Assembly: GCA_035533075.1 (NCBI GenBank)
Contig: DATLUO010000259.1
Location: 1 to 38,918 of the forward strand
Reading direction: 5' to 3'
DNA length: 38,918 nt
From: Pirellulales bacterium
Lineage (GTDB): Bacteria; Planctomycetota; Planctomycetia; Pirellulales; JAICIG01
Part shown: in pieces, positions 7,522 through 14,547 of the stretch
Position numbering within the stretch: position 1 is the first letter of the stretch
How the letters are laid out: each line of letters opens with the position of its first letter
Made by a program: the position numbers and the translations under genes
Notes under the pieces: model-generated
The model's input: the letters and a program-made list of their open reading frames with translations, nothing else
Database searches by the model: none
What the model was told of the DNA's origin: nothing

Positions 7522-8964
7522 ATGTTTGCCGCCAGTTCTCTCGATACTGTTCCCCAACCGATGCTCGCGCGCCGGCAGCTCTTAGGCCGATCGGCGTGCA
7601 GCCTGGGGGCGGTCGCGCTGGCGGAACTATTGGGCGTTCGGGCAACGGCCGAAGACGGCGGCCGCCGCAGCGCCGCACGGGCCCGCTGCGTCATCTACCT
7701 GTTCATGCACGGCGGCCCGTCGCACGTCGACCTGTTCGATTATAAGCCCGAACTGACCAAGTGGCACGGCAGCGAATTGCCGCCTTCGGTCCGCGGCACG
7801 CAGCGCCTGACGGGCATGACGTCGAATCAAAAGTCGCTGCCGCTGGTCGCCTCGCCCTTCGCATTCCGGCAACAGGGCGAGTGCGGCGCCTGGATCAGCG
7901 AACTGCTGCCGCAGTTGGGTCGGCAGAGCGACCGGCTCTGCATGATCAAGTCGCTCAACACCGAAGCCATCAACCACGACCCGGCGGTCACGTATCTGCA
8001 AACTGGCCATCAGCAACCGGGCAGACCGAGCCTGGGCGCCTGGCTGAGTTACGGACTGGGCGGCGAGGCGGACGATTTGCCGGCCTTCGTCGTGCTCTTG
8101 TCGCGCGGCAGTGCCGCCCGGCCCGACGATCCGCTCTATGCGCGATTATGGGGGTCGGCCTTTCTGCCCTCGAACCATCAAGGCGTGGCCTTCCGCTCGA
8201 CGGGCGACCCGGTGCTCTATTTGTCGAACCCGCCCGGCGTCGACGGCGCCACGCGGCGGGCGATGCTCGATGCGGTGCGGACTCTCAACGAACACCGGCA
8301 ATCGCAGGCCGGCGATCCGGAGATTGCCGCTCGCGTCGCCCAGTATGAAATGGCCTATCGCATGCAGGCCTCGGTGCCGGAATTGACCGACTTGGCGCGC
8401 GAACCGGAATCGACGTTCCGCTTATACGGCGACGACGCGCGGCGGCCGGGCAGCTACGCCGCCAACTGTCTCTTGGCCCGGCGGCTGGTGGAACGCGGCG
8501 TGCGCTTCGTGCAGCTTTATCATCGCGGCTGGGACCAGCATTACAACCTGCCCGGCGACTTGCGGCTGCAATGCCGCGACGTCGATCGGCCCACGGCCGC
8601 CTTGCTGAGCGACCTGGCCGCGCGCGGATTGCTCGACGACACGTTGGTTGTCTTCGGCGGCGAGTTCGGCCGCACGGTTTACTGTCAGGGCGAGCTGCGG
8701 CCGACGAATTTCGGCCGCGATCATCACGGCCGCTGTTTCACGATGTGGCTGGCCGGCGGCGGCGTTCGGCCGGGCATCACCTATGGCCAAACCGACGACT
8801 ACGGTTACAACGTGGTTGAAAACGGCGTTCACGTTCACGACCTCAACGCCACGATTCTGCACTCGCTGGGCCTCGACCACACGCGGCTCACCTATCGGTT
8901 TCAAGGCCGAGATTTCCGCCTGACCGATGTGCATGGCGAGGTGGTCACGGGCATTCTGGCCTGA
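7522..8964 (+). CDS. DUF1501 domain-containing secreted protein
   Basis: The 480-residue protein is of the DUF1501 family, which has an alkaline-phosphatase/sulfatase-like fold and is usually co-encoded with DUF1549/DUF1553 cytochrome proteins, as here (2680-5796). Family features include HGGPSHVDLFDYKPELTKWHG near the N-terminus, VVFGGEFGRT, GRDHHGRCFTMWLAGGGVRP, and the terminal VHDLNATILHSLGLDH...YRFQGRDFRLTDVHG block. The N-terminus (QLLGRSACSLGAVALAELLG) is an export signal. A longer frame starts at ATG 7483, but those 13 residues are encoded by the repeat element ending at 7511; ATG 7522, with CGAGG just upstream, is preferred, and ATG 7561 is an alternative. TATAAT at 7510-7515 is formed across the element boundary and ends only 6 bp before ATG 7522. 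Confidence 0.9.
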   Translation: MFAASSLDTVPQPMLARRQLLGRSACSLGAVALAELLGVRATAEDGGRRSAARARCVIYLFMHGGPSHVDLFDYKPELTKWHGSELPPSVRGTQRLTGMTSNQKSLPLVASPFAFRQQGECGAWISELLPQLGRQSDRLCMIKSLNTEAINHDPAVTYLQTGHQQPGRPSLGAWLSYGLGGEADDLPAFVVLLSRGSAARPDDPLYARLWGSAFLPSNHQGVAFRSTGDPVLYLSNPPGVDGATRRAMLDAVRTLNEHRQSQAGDPEIAARVAQYEMAYRMQASVPELTDLAREPESTFRLYGDDARRPGSYAANCLLARRLVERGVRFVQLYHRGWDQHYNLPGDLRLQCRDVDRPTAALLSDLAARGLLDDTLVVFGGEFGRTVYCQGELRPTNFGRDHHGRCFTMWLAGGGVRPGITYGQTDDYGYNVVENGVHVHDLNATILHSLGLDHTRLTYRFQGRDFRLTDVHGEVVTGILA

Positions 8965-8967
8965 ACG

Positions 8968-9168
8968 TCAGCCGACGGCGGTTTGCTGCTCGCGGAAACG
9001 CTCTTCCCAATAACCGTATTGCGGATCGCCGCAACGGAACGAGAAGACGGCGTCGGGCAAGCGGTTGCCGCGCAACCGGCGCGAGCTGATGCGCACGAGC
9101 AAGGCACCATCGCTGCGGCGCTCCACGCGCCAAATATCACAGTCGAGAAGTTCCCCTGGGGGCGGCAT
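8968..9168 (-). CDS. Small protein of unknown function (66 aa)
   Basis: This minus-strand frame begins at ATG 9168 and converges on the DUF1501 gene with a 3-bp gap. Third codon positions are strongly G or C, as in neighbouring real genes, and the composition is protein-like: WRVERRSDGALLVRISSRRL, then PDAVFSFRCGDPQYGYWEER. There is no signal peptide or membrane segment. I see no clear Shine-Dalgarno. I do not recognise a named family. The opposite-strand frames over this stretch look less natural. It could be a real small planctomycete protein or a chance open frame. Confidence 0.5.
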   Translation of the reverse strand: MPPPGELLDCDIWRVERRSDGALLVRISSRRLRGNRLPDAVFSFRCGDPQYGYWEERFREQQTAVG

Positions 9169-9563
9169 ACGGCGGGCTAAGGGCGGGTTGGGCAGGAGGG
9201 CGGGCGTGTGGTCCCGTAACGTGTATTCTTGCGAATTCTTAGTCCCAATTCTAGCCCGAAAAGCGCGCCAACGTCGCCGCTGCCGGGCTTTTGCCAGGAA
9301 CTACCCGCACACGGTCGCCTGCCGCTCGCCCAGCGTTGCCAAATGGCAACAATCCGGTGGCGGCCGTCAACATGCCGTTCGACGCGAACAGGACCCTGCT
9401 GGGCGGCGACAGGGACGGTGACGGCGACGTAACCACCAGTTCGCCAACAGGATGCGGCAATCTCAATGGCTCAATCGCCCTGGCGCACCCTTTATCGGGC
9501 GCGTGGCTTGCTTGAAGGAAATGACACGTTTCCTGATCCACGACAACCGCGAGCAATTCCCTT
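9169..9563. other. Intergenic stretch with possible degraded coding remnant
   Basis: The 395-bp gap between the divergent 66-aa gene and the Wzz-type gene holds no intact gene. Around 9330-9435 one frame reads ALPNGNNPVAAVNMPFDANR followed by GGDRDGDGDV, which resembles the calcium-binding end of a secreted planctomycete protein (dockerin or EF-hand-like). It is too short to name. The part 9220-9255 is less GC-rich and could hold promoters; I could not fit a convincing -35/-10 pair. Confidence 0.4.
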
Positions 9564-11036
9564 ATGGCCCACGCCGCCCATCTCTCCGCCACCGGCAACC
9601 TGCTCATCTTCGTTCTCGCCCATCGCCGGCGCTGGCTGCCGCCGGCGGCGGGCGTGGCATTTTTGGCCCTCGTGTTCGCGGCCGTCCGCCAAGATACCTG
9701 GGAAGCCTCTCAGAGCTTGGTGGTCCGCAACGAAGCCGCCGGCAATCTGGCCGAGCCGGGCCGGTTTCGCGCCGACGAAATGAAAACCACGCAGGAAACG
9801 ATTCTCGAATTGGCGAGAAGCCGGGCGGTGCTGCGGCAGGCCCTGTTGGACGTCGGACCCGCCGCGAGCACCCACGCAAGCGGCACCTGGCCGACCGATC
9901 AGGACGTGACTCAGCTTGTCGAATCGATCAAGCTCGTGCCGCCCAAGGGCGCCGAGTTCGGCAAGACCGAAGTTCTCTATCTCAAGATCCGCGATCACGG
10001 CCGGCAACGGGCATTGGCACTCGTCACGGCGGTGTCGAAGCACCTCCAGGGCCGCTTTCAGCAGCTTCGCGATGCCAAAGCGCAGGGCATGATCGACGAG
10101 TTGGCCAAAGCCGTCTCGATGGCCCAAGGCGAAATGGCGACCGCCACCGATAAATTGGCCGCGCTCGAACAGTCGGTCGGCAGCGACCTGGCCGAGCTTC
10201 GCATTCTGCATGAATCGTCGTCGGGCGACAGCGATCTGCGGCGCAAATCGCTGGAGCTCGAAACCGAGCTGCGTCAGGCCCAGCTCGTCGAACGGACCCA
10301 CCAGAGTTTGTTCGACCTGCTGCAGGCCGCCCGCGTCGATCAAGGCCGCCTGTTGGCCATGCCCAGCAGCCTGCTCGAATCGCAGCCCTCGCTGAAGCGG
10401 CTGAAGGAAGGACTGGTCGATGCCCAGCTCAAAACGGCCGATCTTTCCGGCAGCATGAGCGACGAACACCCCTTGGTGCGGGCGGCGTCCGAGTCGGAGG
10501 CCGAGATCAGCCGCCAGCTTCACCAGGAACTGGAAATCGCCTGCCGCGCCGTTCAGGTCGACCTGCGATTGGCCAACGAACGGGCGAAAATCCTCGCGGA
10601 ACAGCTTGCCGACACGCGGTCGCGGTTGGCCAAGCTGGGAAGCCTGCGGGCGGCCTACTCGAACCTGATCGTGGATGTCGAGCAGCGAAACGCACTGTTG
10701 GCCACGGCACAGCGGGAACTGTCGGAAGCCCGCAGCAGCCAGGCCGGCGCCCATAGCTCCAGCCTGATCTATACCATCGACGAGCCCGACACGGGCAGCA
10801 AGCCCGTCGGACCCGGCAGGCTGACCATCGCCGCGACCGGCGTCGTGGCCGCCTTGCTGGTCGGCGCCGCCGTGCTGTTCCTGGCCATTCCGCCGGTCTC
10901 CAAGCCCGCTGTCGAACTGCCGCCGGTTTACCAGACCGCGGTCGTGCCGTCGCCGATGGTCGGTACGTCGCGTGGTGTGGCGGCCGGCGTTTCGGTCCGC
11001 AAAGCACTGAAGAAGGCCATGCAGCCAACAGTGTAG
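9564..11036 (+). CDS. Wzz/GumC-type polysaccharide chain-length determinant protein
   Basis: The 490-residue inner-membrane protein fits polysaccharide co-polymerases that set chain length in Wzx/Wzy-type exopolysaccharide export. It has a first membrane segment at about residues 18-41 (LPPAAGVAFLALVFAA), a long periplasmic part rich in heptad-like coiled coil (about 170-400), and a second membrane segment at about 419-441 (LTIAATGVVAALLVGAAVLF). The early periplasmic segment WEASQSLVVRNEAAG resembles the Wzz domain. The C-terminal cytoplasmic tail is short and lacks Walker motifs, so the BY-kinase domain often fused to such proteins is absent. It is followed by an initiating sugar transferase and glycosyltransferases. 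Its TAG stop at 11034-11036 lies inside a REP-like repeat that begins at 11033. Confidence 0.82.
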   Translation: MAHAAHLSATGNLLIFVLAHRRRWLPPAAGVAFLALVFAAVRQDTWEASQSLVVRNEAAGNLAEPGRFRADEMKTTQETILELARSRAVLRQALLDVGPAASTHASGTWPTDQDVTQLVESIKLVPPKGAEFGKTEVLYLKIRDHGRQRALALVTAVSKHLQGRFQQLRDAKAQGMIDELAKAVSMAQGEMATATDKLAALEQSVGSDLAELRILHESSSGDSDLRRKSLELETELRQAQLVERTHQSLFDLLQAARVDQGRLLAMPSSLLESQPSLKRLKEGLVDAQLKTADLSGSMSDEHPLVRAASESEAEISRQLHQELEIACRAVQVDLRLANERAKILAEQLADTRSRLAKLGSLRAAYSNLIVDVEQRNALLATAQRELSEARSSQAGAHSSSLIYTIDEPDTGSKPVGPGRLTIAATGVVAALLVGAAVLFLAIPPVSKPAVELPPVYQTAVVPSPMVGTSRGVAAGVSVRKALKKAMQPTV

Positions 11037-11071
11037 GGTGGGACCAGCGAACTTGCGAGCGCCGGCCCACC
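11033..11071 (+). repeat. REP-like 39-nt hairpin (family 1), single copy, contains stop codon
   Basis: The unit starts GTAGGGTGGGACCAGCGA and ends GGCCCACC. Its second to fourth bases are the TAG stop codon of the Wzz-type gene, so the repeat supplies the present end of that protein. It lies in the orientation of the left-hand units at 5839 and 28988. Confidence 0.9.
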
Positions 11072-11073
11072 AG

Positions 11074-11108
11074 GGGTTCAGGGTTCAGGGTTCAGGGTTC
11101 AGAATTCA
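11074..11108 (+). repeat. Heptamer tandem repeat GGGTTCA
   Basis: Four perfect copies of GGGTTCA run from 11074 to 11101, followed by one degenerate copy (GAATTCA, 11102-11108). It directly follows the REP-like unit and lies just upstream of the RBS of the sugar transferase gene. It may expand or contract by slippage; since it lies in the untranslated leader it would not change the protein. Confidence 0.9.
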
Positions 11109-11127
11109 GCCACCAAGAGGAAACCAC

Positions 11128-11886
11128 GTGTCTTTCAAATACAACCGCCGCAACGACGACCGCACGCCCACTGGCCGCTTCATTCCGAGTGCCAGCGCGC
11201 TCTTTGCGGGGCGATTTGGGCCGGTACGGCCTCGGGCAAGCCAGACAATACGCCTGCACGACGGCATCATCGCCGAAGGGAACGAGTCGCCGCTCTATCT
11301 CGCCGCGAAGCGTGCCTTCGATGTGCTGGGGGCGATCGCGTTCTTGCTGCTGTTCGCGCCGATTATGCTGACGACGCTTCTCGTGCTGACGATGACGACC
11401 AAGGGCCGGCCGTTTTTCGCGCAACAGCGCGTCGGTCTCTGCGGTCGGCGGTTCCGGATGTTCAAGTTCCGCACGATGGTACTCGACGCCGCCCAGAAGC
11501 AACACCTGGTGGCGAATGAAAAAGACGGCCCGGTGTTCAAGAACCGCCGCGATCCGCGCATAACGCGCATCGGCGGCTTCTTGCGATCGACGAGCATCGA
11601 CGAAATGCCGCAACTGGTCAACGTGCTGCTGGGACAGATGTCGCTGGTCGGCCCTCGTCCGCCCGTGCCGGCGGAGGTGGCCAAGTATGAGCCGTGGCAG
11701 CTTCGCCGGCTGGCGGTCAAACCGGGCCTGACCTGTCTCTGGCAGGTCAGCGGCCGCTGCGAGATCGGCTTCGACGACTGGGTGCGGATGGATCTGTGGT
11801 ACTTGCGGAACCAGGGCCTGACGACCGATCTGACCTTGCTGGCAAAAACTCCGCTAAGCGTCCTCAGCCGGCGCGGAGCCTACTAG
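11128..11886 (+). CDS. Initiating sugar transferase (WcaJ/PssY-type bacterial sugar transferase)
   Basis: This 252-residue protein would transfer a sugar-1-phosphate from a nucleotide sugar to undecaprenyl phosphate, the first step of exopolysaccharide repeat-unit assembly at the inner face of the membrane. The hallmark order is complete: KRAFDVLGAIAFLLLFAPIM (membrane hairpin near residues 60-90), RPFFAQQRVG, FRMFKFRTM, RITRIGGFLRSTSIDEMPQL, NVLLGQMSLVGPRPP, and KPGLTCLWQVSGR (Cys where Gly is usual). It has no large N-terminal five-helix domain, so it is the short form. The GTG at 11128 is chosen because AAGAGG (11115-11120) lies 7 nt upstream and the longer frame from 11038 would translate the repeats. 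It follows the Wzz-type gene and precedes two glycosyltransferases. Confidence 0.92.
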   Translation: MSFKYNRRNDDRTPTGRFIPSASALFAGRFGPVRPRASQTIRLHDGIIAEGNESPLYLAAKRAFDVLGAIAFLLLFAPIMLTTLLVLTMTTKGRPFFAQQRVGLCGRRFRMFKFRTMVLDAAQKQHLVANEKDGPVFKNRRDPRITRIGGFLRSTSIDEMPQLVNVLLGQMSLVGPRPPVPAEVAKYEPWQLRRLAVKPGLTCLWQVSGRCEIGFDDWVRMDLWYLRNQGLTTDLTLLAKTPLSVLSRRGAY

Positions 11887-11923
11887 TGACGTAGGCTTGC
11901 AATGGGAACGGCCGCCGCAGGCC

Positions 11924-12087
11924 GTAGGTGGGACCGGCGAGCTTGCGAGCGCCGGCCCACCGATTTGAGGCGTCAGGTTTGAGGCGTCAGCCGTCAGGAT
12001 GCTTGTCGTGACCTGATGCCTGACGCCTGACGCCTGATGCCTGTCGATGGTGGGCCGGCGCTCGCAAGCTCGCTGGTCCCACCCTAC
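11924..12087. repeat. REP-like inverted pair (family 1) with repeat-rich spacer
   Basis: The left unit is 11924-11961 (GTAGGTGGGACC...GGCCCACC) and the right unit 12049-12087 (GGTGGGCC...CCCACCCTAC). The 87-bp spacer is unusual: it contains two direct copies of TTTGAGGCGTCAG followed by inverted copies of the same motif (CCTGACGCCTGACGCCTGATG), so it is itself a palindrome nested in the outer one. Confidence 0.92.
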
Positions 12088-12124
12088 CGCCTTCGCCAAA
12101 GTCGCTTCGCATTCCTGGATCGGC

Positions 12125-13285
12125 ATGTCCACAACGTCACTATTGGTCGATTTCCTTGTCCCGCTCAGTGCGCCGCCGGTCTTGGCCAAAGTGCTGCATG
12201 TCGTCAACGGCGAGCACTTTGCCGGAGCGGAACGCGTGCAAGACCTGCTGGCGCTAAACCTTCCTCAGCACGGCTTCGAAGTCGGCTTTGCCGCCCTCAA
12301 GAGCCGGCGCTTCAAAGCGCTTCGCCAATCGCAACAGGCGCCGTTCATTGAATTGGCGATGCGCTCGCGCTTCGATCTGCTGCCGGCAAAGCGGCTGGCC
12401 GCCGTCATCCGCGACGAACAGTATGCCTTGGTCCACACCCACACGCCGCGGACGGCGTTCATCGGCGGCCTGGGCGCGGCCTGGTGCGGCGTGCCGGTAG
12501 TCCATCACCTGCACAGCCCGACGACGCGCGATACGACGCACCGCCTTCGCAACTGGGTCAACGCCGCGACGGAGCGGTTCAGCCTGACGCACGTCGATGC
12601 GGTGGTGGCGGTGAGTCAAAGTCTTTCCCGCTATGCGCGGCGGACCGGCATCGCGCCCGAAAAAACGTTCGTCGTTCCCAACGGCGTGCCGTCTCGCGCC
12701 GCCGCTGCCCCGCGCCGCCGGCCGAGGGGCATTTGGACGCTTGCCAGCGTGGCCCTGTTTCGCCCGCGAAAGGGAACGGAGGTGTTGCTGCACGCCTTGG
12801 CATTGTTGAAAGCGGCGCGCCTGCCCGTGCGGCTGTGCGCAATCGGCACGTTCGAGAGCGGCGCCTATGAACAAGAAGTGAAGTCTCTTGCGTGCCAAGT
12901 CGGCGTGGCAGAGATGGTCGAATGGCGGGGTTTCTCGGCGAACGTCAACGATGAGCTCGACCGTGCCGATCTGTTTGTCTTGCCCAGCCTGTTTGGCGAA
13001 GGGATGCCGATGGTGGTGATCGAGGCCCTGGCCGCCGGATTGCCGGTGATCGGTACCAACATCGAGGGCGTGCCGGAAGTCGTGCGCGACGGGCTGGAAG
13101 GGCTGATCGTTCCGCCCGCGGACGCACGAGCTTTGGCTGGGGCGATCGAACGCTTTGTCACCGGTCGCGTCGACTGGACGGCGATGGCGGCCAACGCCCA
13201 ACGGCGGCAAGTCGAGCGTTTTTCGCAGCAGGCGATGGCGGCGGGCGTCGCCGAGATCTATCGCCGAGTTCTGGGATGGGAATGA
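12125..13285 (+). CDS. Family 4 glycosyltransferase
   Basis: The 386-residue GT-B fold enzyme likely adds a sugar to the lipid-linked repeat unit at the cytoplasmic face. The N-terminal domain begins with KVLHVVNGEHFAGAERVQDL, then LVHTHTPRTAFIGG and VVHHLHSPTTRD. The C-terminal nucleotide-sugar domain includes the phosphate-binding RPRKGTEVLLHAL, a WRGFSANVNDELDRADLFVLPS segment, and the EX7E signature in FGEGMPMVVIEALAAGLPVI. The frame is open upstream to 12047, but that part translates the REP-like repeat; ATG 12125 gives a reasonable N-terminus, and a start nearer KVLHVV is possible. It ends 3 bp before the next gene, so the two are cotranscribed. Donor and acceptor are unknown. Confidence 0.9.
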   Translation: MSTTSLLVDFLVPLSAPPVLAKVLHVVNGEHFAGAERVQDLLALNLPQHGFEVGFAALKSRRFKALRQSQQAPFIELAMRSRFDLLPAKRLAAVIRDEQYALVHTHTPRTAFIGGLGAAWCGVPVVHHLHSPTTRDTTHRLRNWVNAATERFSLTHVDAVVAVSQSLSRYARRTGIAPEKTFVVPNGVPSRAAAAPRRRPRGIWTLASVALFRPRKGTEVLLHALALLKAARLPVRLCAIGTFESGAYEQEVKSLACQVGVAEMVEWRGFSANVNDELDRADLFVLPSLFGEGMPMVVIEALAAGLPVIGTNIEGVPEVVRDGLEGLIVPPADARALAGAIERFVTGRVDWTAMAANAQRRQVERFSQQAMAAGVAEIYRRVLGWE

Positions 13286-13288
13286 CCG

Positions 13289-14086
13289 ATGCTGCTGGGC
13301 GAAGCCATCCTCGACACCCCGGCCGCTGAGGCTCAGGTCCGCATGTTCGGCATCACCATCGATGCGCTGCGGATGGACCAGGCGGTGGCGCGGCTGCTGG
13401 TGTGGATTCAATCACCGCTTGACCGCTGCCGCTATGTCGTGACGCCCAACGTCGATCACGTGGTCCTCTATCAAGGCTGCGGCGAACTGCGGCAAGCTTA
13501 CGCCGAGGCGGACATGGTGCTGGCCGATGGGGCGCCGGTGGTGGCGGCCTCGCGGTTGGTCGGGCGGGCGTTGCCCGAACGTGTGGCCGGCAGCGACCTC
13601 GTGCCGCGGCTGTTTGATGAGGCGGTCTGGCAGCGGAGGAACTTGCACGTTTTTCTGCTGGGCGGAGCGCCGGGCGTGGGCCGGCGCGCGGCGGAACGAA
13701 TCGCGTCGAGTTGGCCGGGCATCGAAGTCGTGGGCGTGGCCGCCCCGCCGATCGGTTTCGACCGCGACGCGGCGCTGAACGCCCGGCTCCTTGAGCAGAT
13801 CAACGCCAGCCGCGCCGACGTGTTGCTGATCGGTCTGGGAGCGCCGAAACAGGAGTTCTGGATTCACCGTTATCATCGGCAGCTCGACGTGCCGGTGGCG
13901 CTTTGCGTGGGCGCCACGATCGACTTTCTGGCGGGCGAGCGGCGTCGCGCTCCTCGCTGGATGCGCCGCACGGGCCTGGAATGGTTGTTCCGCATGCTCA
14001 GCGAGCCGCGCCGCCTGGGCCGCCGCTACGCTCGCGACGCCTGCCAGTTTCCGCGGCTCGTGTGGCGCGAATGGCGCCGCGGCTGA
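13289..14086 (+). CDS. WecG/TagA/CpsF family glycosyltransferase (GT26)
   Basis: This 265-residue enzyme belongs to the family that includes N-acetylmannosaminyl and N-acetylmannosaminuronyl transferases, adding the second sugar to an undecaprenyl-linked intermediate. Family signatures are present in order: VVTPNVDHVVLYQ, the catalytic-region ADGAPVVAASRLVG, HVFLLGGAPGV, LIGLGAPKQEFWIHR, and GATIDFLAGERRRAPRWM followed by RRTGLEWLFRM. Full length for the family. It starts 3 bp after the GT4 stop, indicating translational coupling. With the initiating transferase upstream, this makes a coherent early pathway for repeat-unit synthesis. Confidence 0.92.
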   Translation: MLLGEAILDTPAAEAQVRMFGITIDALRMDQAVARLLVWIQSPLDRCRYVVTPNVDHVVLYQGCGELRQAYAEADMVLADGAPVVAASRLVGRALPERVAGSDLVPRLFDEAVWQRRNLHVFLLGGAPGVGRRAAERIASSWPGIEVVGVAAPPIGFDRDAALNARLLEQINASRADVLLIGLGAPKQEFWIHRYHRQLDVPVALCVGATIDFLAGERRRAPRWMRRTGLEWLFRMLSEPRRLGRRYARDACQFPRLVWREWRRG

Positions 14087-14104
14087 AGGCCTCGCGTGGA
14101 GTGG

Positions 14105-14120
14105 GCTGGTCCCACCCTAC
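14105..14120 (-). repeat. REP-like repeat remnant (family 1)
   Basis: Only the terminal GCTGGTCCCACCCTAC of a family 1 unit remains, between the WecG/TagA-type gene and the small membrane protein gene. The rest has been lost or was never copied. Confidence 0.75.
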
Positions 14121-14143
14121 GTGACCGACGCTAGAATGACCGG

Positions 14144-14401
14144 ATGGACGAGAACCCGTACCGAGCGCCGATGGAGAACGCGGCAAAGCCAGACAGGCGA
14201 CGCCGGTTTCCTGCAAGAGTCTGGCTCGTGGCCGCCGCTACCGCCGTCAACCTGGCTATATGTGGCGGCTGGATGATCTATGCTGCGAGGACGCCTCAGG
14301 GGCTCACGTCGTGGGGGACTCTGGGGCCGACAATGATGGTCGCGATAACCTTCTTTAGCCTTGCAGTCACGATCTGGAGAAATCGACCATTGGCCGACTA
14401 G
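14144..14401 (+). CDS. Small membrane protein of unknown function (85 aa)
   Basis: The protein begins MDENPYRAP, an N-terminus often seen on small planctomycete membrane proteins, then has a basic stretch (KPDRRRRFPARVW) and two probable membrane helices: about residues 27-48 (VWLVAAATAVNLAICGGWMIYAA) and about 58-78 (LGPTMMVAITFFSLAVTIW). Orientation by the positive-inside rule puts the N-terminus in the cytoplasm. It lies between polysaccharide genes but shares no recognisable domain with them. It starts 24 bp after a REP remnant. Confidence 0.7.
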   Translation: MDENPYRAPMENAAKPDRRRRFPARVWLVAAATAVNLAICGGWMIYAARTPQGLTSWGTLGPTMMVAITFFSLAVTIWRNRPLAD

Positions 14402-14547
14402 CCCCAGCACCACACTGTTAGGACACTACCCTTTTCCCCACCTGCTTGCCTTCGCCATAAGCGATCGTCTAAGCTGATGCGAACGTCAGAGCGGCCTGCC
14501 AAACTCCACAACGGCGAACGGCAAGCGCGTCTCCGGAGGCCTCGACT

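Noticed and set aside
9291..9515. A 74-aa frame with GGDRDGDGDV
   Set aside because: The calcium-loop-like motif is suggestive but the frame has no proper start or further domain; recorded only as a possible remnant.
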